From Hymenobacter persicinus (GTDB lineage Bacteria > Bacteroidota > Bacteroidia > Cytophagales > Hymenobacteraceae): a DNA stretch of 41,364 bases. Location of the stretch: assembly GCF_004167665.1 (NCBI RefSeq), contig NZ_SEWE01000037.1, forward strand, positions 1 through 41,364. The letters are read 5' to 3'. A program made the position numbers and the translations under genes. Below, one piece after another: positions 16,728 through 24,840 of this stretch; within the stretch, counting starts at the first letter, position 1; every line of letters begins with the position of its first letter. The notes beneath the pieces were generated by a model. The model was given only the letters and a program-made list of their open reading frames with translations, made no database searches and was not told where the DNA came from.

Positions 16728-19532
16728 TTAGGCCGGGGCCAGCGGCAGCTCAATATAGAACTTGGTGCCCACTCCTTCCTGGGTTTCAAACCAGATGCGT
16801 CCTCCCGCACTTTCGATGCCGCGCCGGGCCACGGCCAGCCCGATGCCGGAGCCGGTTTCCTTGGTCGTGAAGTTGGGCACAAACACTTTTTCGCGCACGT
16901 GCTCCGGAATACCCGCCCCGTTGTCCTGGATGCAGATGCGCACGCGGTCCGAGCCCACCAGGTCCACGGCCGCCGTAATGGCGGGCTTGCGGCTCTCGGG
17001 CACCGACTGCAGGGCGTTGATGAGCAGGTTGTTAAAAGTGCGCACCAGCAGGTTTTCGTCGGCAAACACCAGGTACTGCCCCTCCCCTGCTTCGCGCAGG
17101 TGAATGGCGCCGCCGTGGGCCCCGCCCTGGTGCAGGGCCACGCAGCGCCGCAGAATGGCGGCCACGTCGAGGCGCTCGGGGCGCATGGCGGGTAGGTTGG
17201 TGAAGTTGCTGAACGAGGTGGCAATGTCGTTGAGCACGTCGACCTGGGTTATCAGGGTCTGGGAAATCTTGCCGATCAGCTCCTCCACGTTGGGCCGCTG
17301 CTCGTTGATGGCCTTCTGCAAGAATTGCAGGCTCAGCTTCATGGGCGTGAGCGGGTTCTTGATTTCGTGGGCTACCTGCCGGGCCATTTCGCGCCAGGCG
17401 GCCTCCTTTTCCTGGGTGGCCAGCTCCTGCTTGCTTTCCTCGAGCTTGAGCAGCATGGCATTGTACTCGCGCACGAGCAGCCCGATTTCGTCGGTCGACT
17501 CGTAGGCCAGCATCTCGTTTTGCCCCGTCAGGGTGGTGTGCTTCAGCTTTTCGGTGATGATCTTGAGCGGGTTGGTCAGCAGCCGCGAGGCCACGAAGGT
17601 GAGCACCAGAAACAGGATAAACATCACGGTGAAGATGTTCAGAATGGTCGAAATCAGCTCGACGAGCTTGTTGTCCAGCTCCTTCTCAGAGTCGAAGAAC
17701 GGAATGCCCACGTAGCCCGCCACAGCCCCCGTGCGGCCATCTTCCAGGGTGGTGTGCAAGGGCAGGTACAGGGCATTAAACGACAGGGTTCCGGCCCGCT
17801 CCATGAGTAGCACCCGGGGCTGGCCCCGCTCGGCTAGTGCGGCCACCGCCTGCGGGTTCATCAAGGGGCTCAGCAGCCCCGACTCGAAAATCAGGGGCTG
17901 ACTGCTGACCAGCAGCATACCGTGGGAATCGTAGAGGTTGAGGTCGGTTTCGGTGAGGCCGGCCACGTTTTCGGCCAAGTCAATCAGCGGAGCTTTGCTG
18001 GCGGAGTCGGCGAGCAGGGCGTCGTGGCGGAGCAGGTTTTCCTGCACGGCCTTGCCCCGGCGCTCGTAGGTGCGGAGCAGGTCGCGCTTATACGACGACG
18101 TCACCTGGCTGGCCGTGGCCACGCTCACAATCACCAGCGGCACCAGGATACCGAAGTTGAGAAACAGCTGAATCTTGGTGCTGAAGTTGGTCTGGAACAC
18201 GTCCACGTACCGGCCCCGGCTGAGCATGTAGAGCCCGATGCACAGCAGCCAGAAAAACGTGTGGGTCAAAAACAGGAAGGAGAAGTTGGCCAGCCAGTTG
18301 CTGAACGAGTACGTGGCGGTGGTCACGACTACCGTACGGTTCTGGGGCCCGCGCACGGCCAGGTGGTGGAAGCCGTCGACCGACAACCCCGTCGTGTACA
18401 GGCGCGGGTCGCGCAGCTCCGGACCGGTGAGGTTGTTGACGTAGTCGAAATTACCCTCGTTGTACACCAGCCGGCCGTTTTCATAGCCCGCGTAGCTCAG
18501 TTCGGGGCCCAGGTTGGGCTGGAAGAACTTCTGGTCGACCAGCAGCTCGGGCACCACGCTGTTGGCGGTCAGCTTTTTCAACGACAGCTCCAGCACCACC
18601 GTGCTGACGCCCCGCTGGGAAGTAGGCACCCGCACGAAGGCCACGTAGCGCCGGGTGCTAAACGAGTTGCTGCCCCGCACCAGGTACAGGTTGGCCTGGT
18701 CGGTGGACGAGGCTTTGCGCAGCAGGTCGCGGCGTACCTGGTACAGTGACTTGGCCTTGCCGACGCTGTCCACCGAGTTGCCGTTGGGGTCGAAGAGCGA
18801 CACGGCAATTTCGTACTTGTCGAAGTAGTCGCGCAGGTAGTACTTCACGATTTTCTGCCGCACCATGTCCTGGTTGGCAAACGGACTGGCCAGCTTGGCG
18901 CGAATCAGCGGGTCGGCAGCCAGCTCCCGGGTGCGCTCGGCCAGCAGGTACTCGCCCTGCAGGTCGTTATCGACGAGCAGGTTGCCGGCAATTTTCTGCT
19001 TGCTGAGCACCAGCTGGTTGTCGAAATGCTCGTAGAGGGCCAAGGCGCCCACCGCCGAGCTGACGCCCAGCATCAGGAAGATGAACAGGTAGATCTGGTA
19101 GGGCACCACCGCGGCCAGCTGCTTGAGCCCGGTGAGGCGCACGACGAAGAAAAACAGCAGCGTAATGCCCACCAGCACCAGGTCAATCTGGTCGAGAGCC
19201 AGGCCCAGGGGCAGAAAGATGATGGTGCAAATACCCAGCAGCGCGATTCCCAGGCGCTTAGTGCTGGGCCGCACGATGGAAATAAACATCTGCGACAACA
19301 CGTAGAACCCCATCAGGTAGCCGCCGGTGTGCAGCACGATGGCCAGGCAAAGCAGGAGCTTGAAGCCGCTGAACTGAATGTTCTGGGTGATGTCGAGCAC
19401 CAGCTGGGAGTTGTCGAAGCTGTTGCCGTAGAACTGGAACAGCAGCTCCATCAGGCCCAGAAACAGCAGCACTACAATGCCGCCGAACAGGGCCCGGCTG
19501 GGCAGGCCGTAGATGTGGCGTCCCCAGCGCAC
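16728..19532 (-). CDS. NtrY-like sensor histidine kinase, C-terminal part after a frameshift
   Basis: 934 residues are open from a GTG at 19532, but this is probably not a true start: the same frame reads back as AYYGLLLFRRYGVVRWG into the repeat at 19571-19590, where the upstream fragment stops making sense. In order: several membrane segments, an extracytoplasmic sensor region, more membrane segments, HAMP (PLKIITEKLKHTTLTG...), H-box AHEIKNPLTP with the phosphorylated histidine at residue 722 here, N-box NNLLINALQSVPE, DNGAGIP, and GSGIGLAVARRGIESAGG. The HEIKNPLTP form is typical of NtrY-type kinases. No response regulator gene is adjacent. It is probably transcribed with the downstream outer-membrane protein gene. 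Confidence 0.85.
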   Translation of the reverse strand: MRWGRHIYGLPSRALFGGIVVLLFLGLMELLFQFYGNSFDNSQLVLDITQNIQFSGFKLLLCLAIVLHTGGYLMGFYVLSQMFISIVRPSTKRLGIALLGICTIIFLPLGLALDQIDLVLVGITLLFFFVVRLTGLKQLAAVVPYQIYLFIFLMLGVSSAVGALALYEHFDNQLVLSKQKIAGNLLVDNDLQGEYLLAERTRELAADPLIRAKLASPFANQDMVRQKIVKYYLRDYFDKYEIAVSLFDPNGNSVDSVGKAKSLYQVRRDLLRKASSTDQANLYLVRGSNSFSTRRYVAFVRVPTSQRGVSTVVLELSLKKLTANSVVPELLVDQKFFQPNLGPELSYAGYENGRLVYNEGNFDYVNNLTGPELRDPRLYTTGLSVDGFHHLAVRGPQNRTVVVTTATYSFSNWLANFSFLFLTHTFFWLLCIGLYMLSRGRYVDVFQTNFSTKIQLFLNFGILVPLVIVSVATASQVTSSYKRDLLRTYERRGKAVQENLLRHDALLADSASKAPLIDLAENVAGLTETDLNLYDSHGMLLVSSQPLIFESGLLSPLMNPQAVAALAERGQPRVLLMERAGTLSFNALYLPLHTTLEDGRTGAVAGYVGIPFFDSEKELDNKLVELISTILNIFTVMFILFLVLTFVASRLLTNPLKIITEKLKHTTLTGQNEMLAYESTDEIGLLVREYNAMLLKLEESKQELATQEKEAAWREMARQVAHEIKNPLTPMKLSLQFLQKAINEQRPNVEELIGKISQTLITQVDVLNDIATSFSNFTNLPAMRPERLDVAAILRRCVALHQGGAHGGAIHLREAGEGQYLVFADENLLVRTFNNLLINALQSVPESRKPAITAAVDLVGSDRVRICIQDNGAGIPEHVREKVFVPNFTTKETGSGIGLAVARRGIESAGGRIWFETQEGVGTKFYIELPLAPA

Positions 19533-20448
19533 GACCCCGTAGCGCCGAAACAGCAGCAGGCCGTAATAGGCCCAGCAGCAGCAGCAGGGCGTTGATGAGC
19601 AAGTCGCCGAGTGAGGGTGCCAGCCAGGAAGCGGCGTACACCCGCGGGTCGAAGAGCGGCACTTCGATAAAGGAAAACGGTAGCCCGAAATACAGCAGCG
19701 CCACCCGGAACGCGCCCAGCGGCACCACTACCGCGGCGGCAGCCATTAGCACCTCCCCGCGGGCCAGTAGCTGCCGGGCGCGCTGCAGCCAGCCCCACAG
19801 ATACAGCCCGAAGCCCAGCAGCAGCAGCAGCAGCGGCAGGTATTTGCCCGTCACGGGGTTGGCCTGCACGCTTTCCACCGAAAACAGGTAATTGCCTTCG
19901 TCGGAGTATATTTTGGGCAGGGCCCGGCCGCCGGGAATGCCGGCCACCAGCCGCACATTCAGGCCCCGGAACAGCGCGTTTTCTTCCCCTTCCTTCAGGT
20001 AGCGGTTGCTGATGCCGTAGTGCTTTTCCAGGGGCACGTAGGTCAGGATAGTGTAGGGGCCGGCCAGGCGGCGCAGGGCCAGAAACTTTCCGAACTTCAT
20101 GTCCACCAGCTTCTCCTCGAAGTGCTGGCCGACGTTTTCGGGCTCGGGCTGAATGGTATGGTCCGACCAGTACCAGAGCTGGTCGCCGCGGAAAATAAAG
20201 CACGGATAGGTGGTGCGGCCCACGAGGGAGGTAAAGCTCACCTGCCCTTCCAGAAGCCGGCCGGCCACTTCCTCGGCTTCTTGCTCGGCCGTGCGCTCAG
20301 CATCCACGACCAGCGCCTGGAGGCGGGCCACGTCGGCCTGGAGCAGTACGGCGTCATCCTGTCCGTAATGGCTGCTGAGGTAGGCACCGGCAAAGCACAG
20401 CATGGCCCCAATCAGTAGCAGTAACGGAGACAGGCGGGGCGACTTCAA
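19258..20448 (-). pseudogene. N-terminal part of the sensor kinase, out of frame with the rest
   Basis: The frame opens at an ATG at 20532, but that codon sits inside a terminator hairpin, so I prefer the TTG at 20448 (LKSPRLSPLLLLIGAML), which gives a direct membrane start. Residues ~1-290 are coherent: a membrane segment, a periplasmic domain, a run of three to four membrane segments, then APSLGDLLINALLLLL. After ~19575 the reading becomes arginine/proline-rich nonsense and runs to a stop at 19258. Removing one base in 19571-19590 joins it to the kinase frame and would give a single protein of about 1239 residues. It is either a real mutation, a sequencing error, or less likely a programmed shift. 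Confidence 0.8.
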
Positions 20449-20508
20449 AGGCAACTGGGGCTGGGCCGGCGTAGGCGCCGGGGCGGAAAACAGGAACCGG
20501 GCACCAAC

Positions 20509-20534
20509 AAAAATGCCGCCAAAGGGCGGCATTT
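20509..20534 (-). terminator. Intrinsic terminator of the oxidase accessory operon
   Basis: A perfect 10-bp stem (20511-20520 with 20525-20534, loop of four) is followed, reading leftward, by five T. It lies 70 bases after the stop of the small CxxC gene and ahead of the kinase gene, so it separates the two units. Confidence 0.85.
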
Positions 20535-20603
20535 CCTAGCTTTCCGGCCTTTCTGCCGGGCTGGGTGCTGCGTAGCTGAAGCCGGCAACCCAGCGTCAGG
20601 AAG

Positions 20604-20852
20604 CTACTTTTTCTGCTGGTGGGTGTGGCGGTACCAGAAGTAGCCGACGGTACCGATGAGGATGTAGGGCACCGTCATCAGGTACAGAATGCCACTATTG
20701 AGGCCGGAGGTGTCGTATTCGCCCTTTTCGTCGCGGGCCGACTCCACCTGGGTTTTGCACATGCTGCACTGGGCCTTGCCGGCCAGCGGCGCCAGGCTCA
20801 GCAGCACACTCAGCACCAGCGCAAACAAGCTAAAAATTGCCGTCTTTTTCAT
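20604..20852 (-). CDS. Small CxxC membrane protein of the oxidase cluster
   Basis: 82 residues. A signal sequence (~1-27) leads to a mature N-terminus that begins almost at once with CSMC (Cys29 and Cys32), followed by an acidic linker, one membrane segment (~55-73) and a short basic cytoplasmic tail (YRHTHQQKK). I do not know a named family, but it is the last gene of the oxidase biogenesis operon, 41 bases after DUF420. A CxxC pair held close to the outer face of the membrane next to SCO1 suggests copper handling or thiol exchange for the CuA site; that is inference. The terminator follows. Confidence 0.7.
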   Translation of the reverse strand: MKKTAIFSLFALVLSVLLSLAPLAGKAQCSMCKTQVESARDEKGEYDTSGLNSGILYLMTVPYILIGTVGYFWYRHTHQQKK

Positions 20853-20893
20853 CTCTCTGCTAACAGCCCGGGCTGCGTTAAGTTTCCCTGTTC

Positions 20894-21448
20894 TCAGGTA
20901 TAATACGGAGCAATCATGAAGTAGACAATCACGCCCGTTACGGATACGTAGAGCCAGATCGGGAAAGTCCAGCGGGCAATACGGCGGTGCTTGGCAAACT
21001 GCTCGGTAAGGGCGAAATACAGCGTAAAGAGCACCAGGCCTACCGTTACGGCCGCCAGCACGATGTGGCTCAGCAGCAGCGTAAAATATACGGTCCGAAT
21101 CAGGCCCTCGCCACCAAAGCGCGTGGAAGGCACCTGGGAGTGGTAGACCACGTACGAAACGAGAAATAGGGCACCCAGCAGAAAGGCCGTTCCCATCATG
21201 GCGCGGTGCTTCAGCACTTCCTTACGGCGGATGAAATAATAGCCCAGCAGCAGAAAGACGGCCGTCAGGGAGTTGAGCCCGGCGTTCAGGGCGGGCAAAA
21301 ACTTCACCTGGGCCCCGGGAATGCGGAACGTTTCGGGGAAGTAGTGCAGAATGGCCACCAGCAGGGGCACTACCGCGGCCAGAACGGCCATCGTCACCCT
21401 AATCTTGGTGTGGTTGCCGGGGTTAGCGGCCGGGCTGGTTGTGTTCAT
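20894..21448 (-). CDS. DUF420 membrane protein (CtaM-like oxidase assembly factor)
   Basis: 184 residues with five membrane segments (about 18-36, 53-72, 84-104, 120-142 and 158-177). The pattern NAGLNSLTAVFLLLGYYFIRR, split here by a hydrophobic run, KHRAMMGTAF, and HIVLAAVTVGLVL is that of DUF420. In Gram-positive bacteria the related CtaM is needed for a heme-copper oxidase to mature. The start overlaps the end of the SCO1 gene by 26 bases, so the two are tightly coupled. The conserved histidines in KHRAM and SHIVLA could bind metal or heme, which is a guess. Confidence 0.85.
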   Translation of the reverse strand: MNTTSPAANPGNHTKIRVTMAVLAAVVPLLVAILHYFPETFRIPGAQVKFLPALNAGLNSLTAVFLLLGYYFIRRKEVLKHRAMMGTAFLLGALFLVSYVVYHSQVPSTRFGGEGLIRTVYFTLLLSHIVLAAVTVGLVLFTLYFALTEQFAKHRRIARWTFPIWLYVSVTGVIVYFMIAPYYT

Positions 21449-22097
21449 ATTCGTACAGCATGACGCTGATTTCGGTAATGAGGCGGTTGATTTCCTTGGC
21501 CTTGGTGCCGTCGTAGATGCCGCGCACCCGCTTGTCCCGGTCGACCAGGTACAGATTCTGACTGTGAATCAGGCCGGGCGCGGCGCCGGTGGGGGCTGGC
21601 AGCCGATAGTCCTGAGTGGCCAGCCGGTACAGGTCCGCCTTGTCGCCGGTCAGGAAATACCATTTGCCGGCAATGGCGCCGTACTGCTCGGCGTAGCGTT
21701 CGAGCACTGCTACCGAGTCGTGCGCGGGGTCGACGGTATAGGACACCAATTTCACCCGGGGCTCGTGGCGGAATTTCTCCTGCACCTGCATCAGTAGGCT
21801 GTTCATGCGCGGACAGGCGCCGGGGCAGGTGGCAAAGAAAAAGTTGGCCACGTAAAGGCCACCATCGAGCTCCTTCTGGGTCACCACGCGCCCGGTTTGG
21901 GACAACAGGCGGAAATCACCCAGCTGGTGAAAAACAGTATCGCGCTGCCACTTCCCCCCCACCAGCGTCGAGTCGACACGGTCGGGCAGGTAAGTTGGCA
22001 GCGCGTAACGGTTGGTACCGAAGGTTTTCAGAAACAGAAAAGCCAATACCGGCACGAGTAGCAGAAGGCCCAGCAACAGGGTTTGTTTGGGCCGCAT
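21423..22097 (-). CDS. SCO1/SenC family copper chaperone
   Basis: 224 residues. An N-terminal anchor (~5-24) is followed by a thioredoxin-like domain. Cys91 and Cys95 form the CxxxC copper site (FATCPGACP) and His178 (GLIHSQNLYLVD) is the third ligand, so all SCO1 metal residues are present. The protein faces the periplasm and delivers copper to, or reduces, the CuA centre of oxidase subunit II. It starts three bases after the end of the subunit IV gene and overlaps DUF420. Confidence 0.93.
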   Translation of the reverse strand: MRPKQTLLLGLLLLVPVLAFLFLKTFGTNRYALPTYLPDRVDSTLVGGKWQRDTVFHQLGDFRLLSQTGRVVTQKELDGGLYVANFFFATCPGACPRMNSLLMQVQEKFRHEPRVKLVSYTVDPAHDSVAVLERYAEQYGAIAGKWYFLTGDKADLYRLATQDYRLPAPTGAAPGLIHSQNLYLVDRDKRVRGIYDGTKAKEINRLITEISVMLYEYEHNQPGR

Positions 22098-22100
22098 CGA

Positions 22101-22442
22101 CTACTTAAAGATGTTATATACGGCTTCGCCGATGTAGGACCCTTCCGTGATAAGAGCTACCAGCAGCCAGATCAGCAGGGCCATTGGAATCAGGATGGTC
22201 CAGATCAGACCCTTGGTTTCGTGCTTCAAGTGCATGAACTCCGCCACGATGAAGAACGCCTTGAAGATGGTCAGGATGATCAGAATCGAGTTCCGCAGGG
22301 TACTCGGGTCCATGATAAACGTCACGGCGAATTCCAGGGCCGTAATGCCGACCAGGACGAAGAAGGTTTTCCAGATCCAGCCGGTATTTGGTTTGGCGAT
22401 TTCGCCGGGAGCCAGATGCTCGGTATTTGCGTGAGAAGCCAT
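22101..22442 (-). CDS. Cytochrome c oxidase subunit IV-type protein
   Basis: 113 residues with three membrane segments (about 24-45, 53-70 and 82-101). The pattern IILTIFKAFFIVAEFMHLKHE is the hallmark of prokaryotic cytochrome oxidase subunit IV (CtaF/CyoD-like). The subunit helps to stabilise the core enzyme. It lies downstream of two subunit III genes and three bases before the SCO1 gene. A 101-base spacer with a nested inverted repeat separates it from subunit III. Confidence 0.88.
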   Translation of the reverse strand: MASHANTEHLAPGEIAKPNTGWIWKTFFVLVGITALEFAVTFIMDPSTLRNSILIILTIFKAFFIVAEFMHLKHETKGLIWTILIPMALLIWLLVALITEGSYIGEAVYNIFK

Positions 22443-22450
22443 AAACAGGA

Positions 22451-22530
22451 AATGAGTAAATGGGGAAATAAGTGAACGAGGAAAGTAAAGATGAGCGGCC
22501 GTGAACTCTTAATTCACTTAGCCACTCATT
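22451..22530. repeat. Nested inverted repeat between subunit III and subunit IV genes
   Basis: TAAGTGAA (22469-22476) pairs with TTCACTTA (22513-22520), and AATGAGT (22451-22457) pairs with ACTCATT (22524-22530). Together they can fold most of the 101-base spacer. There is no T-run, so a simple terminator is unlikely; an mRNA stabiliser or processing site is possible. Confidence 0.55.
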
Positions 22531-22543
22531 GGCCCATTCACTA

Positions 22544-23317
22544 TTAAACCAGGTAGAAGAAGGTGAAAACGAACACCCATACCAGATCCACAAAGTGCCA
22601 GTACAGGCCCACTTTCTCGATCATCTCGTAGTGGCCACGCTTTTCGAACGTGCCGTTGGTGGTGGCAATAAAGCAGTACGCCAGCAGGCACAGGCCCGAG
22701 AATACGTGCGTACCGTGGAAGCCGGTGATAAAGAAGAACAGGTCGGCAAACAGCACCGGGCCGTACTGGTTCATGTGCAGGTTGGCGCCGAAGAAAGTAG
22801 TGCCGTCGAGCATCTTGGTGCCCGCGTCCGTGCCGTGGATAAAGTGGGTCCATTCCCAAGCCTGGCAGCTTACGAACGTGGCGCCGAACAGCAGGGTCCA
22901 GAGCAACCATTTCTGCACGTCCGCCTTGTCCATGCGGTGGCCGGCTTCTACGGCCAGTACCATCGTCACGGAGCTGAAAATCAGAATCATCGTCATCAAC
23001 GCCACGAAGGCCAGCGGCAGGTTCATGCCGTGCAGGCCGGGGAAGGAGTTGAACACGTGGTCGGGAATCGGCCAGTACGCCGTGCTGAACACGAAATCCT
23101 TGTGGTCGCCGGTGTAGGCGAGGTGACGGTGACGAACCAGCCCGTAGGTGGTTAGGAAGGCGGCAAACGTGAAGGCGTCAGACAGCAGGAAGAACCACAT
23201 CATCAGCTTGCCGTAGCTTGCCTTGAAGGGTTCGTTGCCTCCGTCCCAGGTGCCCGAGCGGGGCTCTTCGTGGGAAGTGCTGGGTGAAAGCGTCTGCGTC
23301 GTGGAAGTGGTGGACAT
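22544..23317 (-). CDS. Cytochrome c oxidase subunit III (longer copy)
   Basis: 257 residues. After a polar Ser/Thr-rich start (~1-35) there are five or more membrane segments. WEWTHFIHGTD, FFITGFHGTHVFSGL and GLYWHFVDLVWVFVFTFFY are subunit III signatures, including the conserved HGTHV and WHFVDLVW. It belongs to the core of the heme-copper oxidase and lines lipid-filled clefts for oxygen entry. It is 22 bases downstream of a shorter paralogue and in the same operon as ctaA and ctaB. Confidence 0.93.
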   Translation of the reverse strand: MSTTSTTQTLSPSTSHEEPRSGTWDGGNEPFKASYGKLMMWFFLLSDAFTFAAFLTTYGLVRHRHLAYTGDHKDFVFSTAYWPIPDHVFNSFPGLHGMNLPLAFVALMTMILIFSSVTMVLAVEAGHRMDKADVQKWLLWTLLFGATFVSCQAWEWTHFIHGTDAGTKMLDGTTFFGANLHMNQYGPVLFADLFFFITGFHGTHVFSGLCLLAYCFIATTNGTFEKRGHYEMIEKVGLYWHFVDLVWVFVFTFFYLV

Positions 23318-23339
23318 AGCGGGCAGGGTAAAAACGAAA

Positions 23340-23927
23340 TCAGTGGTTCAAAAGTAGGAACAAATACAGGTACAACCAAAGCGCGCCGAGGAAGTGCCAG
23401 TAGATGGTCACGTTGCCAATGGAGAGCATCTGGCGCGAATGCACCTGGTAGTTGAAGCTTTTACGCAACACGATGAGCAAGAAGATCAGGCCCGTAATGA
23501 GGTGAAACGCGTGCACGCCCGTGAGTACGTACAAAAACGAGCCCGACGGATTGGAGTCTACGCCGCCGAAGAAAATCTTGTTCTGCACCAAGTCCACCCA
23601 CACGTTCCACTGCCCGATCAGAAACGCGACGCCCAGCACAACGGTCAGAATCAGACCAATTTGCACCCGGCGCACTTCATCCTTGCGGGCCGAGAAGTAG
23701 GCCCACTGCACCGTGGCGCTGCTCAGGGCCAGAATGATGGTGGTGACCAACAGGCGGGCTGGCAGGTCAAATTCCAGCCAGTTGCCTTCCTCCCGGCGCA
23801 CGATGTAGGCGCTGGTGTAAGCGGCAAAAATCATAGTGATGCTCACCATCATCAGCCAGAGCAGAAACCGCAGCGGGTGGGTGCCCGTGCCGGGTTCTTT
23901 TTCCGGTAAAATCTCCGAAGTATTCAT
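23340..23927 (-). CDS. Cytochrome c oxidase subunit III (shorter copy)
   Basis: 195 residues with five membrane segments. VLTGVHAFHLITGLIFLLIV and IYWHFLGALWLYLYLFLLL are the subunit III motifs in a shorter form. The Bacteroidota oxidase clusters often encode two such proteins; I cannot say whether both are in one enzyme. It starts nine bases after the stop of the ctaB gene, so the pair is coupled. Confidence 0.9.
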   Translation of the reverse strand: MNTSEILPEKEPGTGTHPLRFLLWLMMVSITMIFAAYTSAYIVRREEGNWLEFDLPARLLVTTIILALSSATVQWAYFSARKDEVRRVQIGLILTVVLGVAFLIGQWNVWVDLVQNKIFFGGVDSNPSGSFLYVLTGVHAFHLITGLIFLLIVLRKSFNYQVHSRQMLSIGNVTIYWHFLGALWLYLYLFLLLNH

Positions 23928-23936
23928 GCTACAGAA

Positions 23937-24788
23937 TTAAAGTTTGTCGAGCACCAGCGCAATCTGGACGATGGGCAGGTACAGAAACGAGCCGAACATG
24001 ATGCTCATGGCGGCTTTTTTGGTGCAGGTGCGCATCAGATAGAACGTCTGCATCAGAAACAGCACCCCGCAGACCACGGCGACCAAAGCGTACACTTTGC
24101 CGCTGATGCCGAACTGAAACGGCAGCAAGCTCAGCGGAATCAGCAGCAGCGTGTAGGTCATGATCTGGAAGGCCGTGCGCATGTCCTTGCCGCCCGGGGT
24201 GGGCAGCATCTTGAAGCCAGCCTTCTTGTAGTCGTCATCCAGAACCCAGGCAATGGCCCAGAAGTGCGGAAACTGCCACATAAACTGAATGCCGAACAGC
24301 ACCAGTGCCTCCAGGCCCAGCACGTTGGTGGCAGCCACGTAGCCGATCAGCGGGGGCATCCCGCCGGGAATGGCGCCCACGGCCACGCAGATTGGCGAAA
24401 TGCGCTTCAGCGGGGTGTACACGAAACCGTACAGAATCAGGGAAAGCAGCGAGAGGGCCGCGGCCTGGGCGTTGAAAAAGTACGTCAGCAGACCCAGGCC
24501 CAGCAGACCCAGCACAATGGCAAACCCCCAGGCTTCGGGAATGCTGAGCACACCGGTGGGCAGAGGGCGCTTAGCCGTGCGCTTCATCAGCTTGTCGAGG
24601 TCCCGCTCGAATATCTGGTTGATGGTGTTGGCGGAGCCCGTTACGGCCAGCCCCCCCACCATGACCAGCAGGGCGCGGCCCCAGTCGAGTTCCTGCACGC
24701 CGAGCAGGTAGCCGACGGCGCTGGAAAACGCCACCGTCAACGCCAGCCGGAACTTAATCAACTGGAAATACGCCTTGGCTTTTATCAT
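23937..24788 (-). CDS. ctaB: Protoheme IX farnesyltransferase (heme O synthase)
   Basis: 283 residues from the ATG at 24788, chosen because MIKAKAYFQLIKFRLALTV is the usual family start; an in-frame ATG at 24851 would run into the ctaA gene. It has seven to nine membrane segments. The prenyltransferase motif is NQIFERDLDKLMKRTAKRP and the second acidic loop is VLDDDYKKAGFKML. The enzyme adds a farnesyl group to heme b to give heme O, the substrate of CtaA for heme A. It lies 52 bases downstream of ctaA. Confidence 0.94.
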   Translation of the reverse strand: MIKAKAYFQLIKFRLALTVAFSSAVGYLLGVQELDWGRALLVMVGGLAVTGSANTINQIFERDLDKLMKRTAKRPLPTGVLSIPEAWGFAIVLGLLGLGLLTYFFNAQAAALSLLSLILYGFVYTPLKRISPICVAVGAIPGGMPPLIGYVAATNVLGLEALVLFGIQFMWQFPHFWAIAWVLDDDYKKAGFKMLPTPGGKDMRTAFQIMTYTLLLIPLSLLPFQFGISGKVYALVAVVCGVLFLMQTFYLMRTCTKKAAMSIMFGSFLYLPIVQIALVLDKL

Positions 24789-24840
24789 TAATACAGAAAG
24801 CAAACCACCCGCTGAATCAGCTGCAAACGGGGCCGCAAAG

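Noticed and set aside
16634..17224. Upstream extension of the barrel protein frame by 197 codons
   Set aside because: The extension lies inside the kinase ATPase region in another frame and reads as Pro/Arg/Cys-rich nonsense; a proper signal peptide starts at 16633.
19573..19587. Five CAG units as a microsatellite or CRISPR-like repeat
   Set aside because: It is a run of leucine codons in a membrane helix; its only interest is that the frameshift lies in or next to it.
20449..20532. ATG at 20532 as start of the kinase
   Set aside because: The codon is inside the right arm of a strong terminator hairpin, and the first ~28 residues look unlike a protein start; a TTG at 20448 gives a membrane-type N-terminus.
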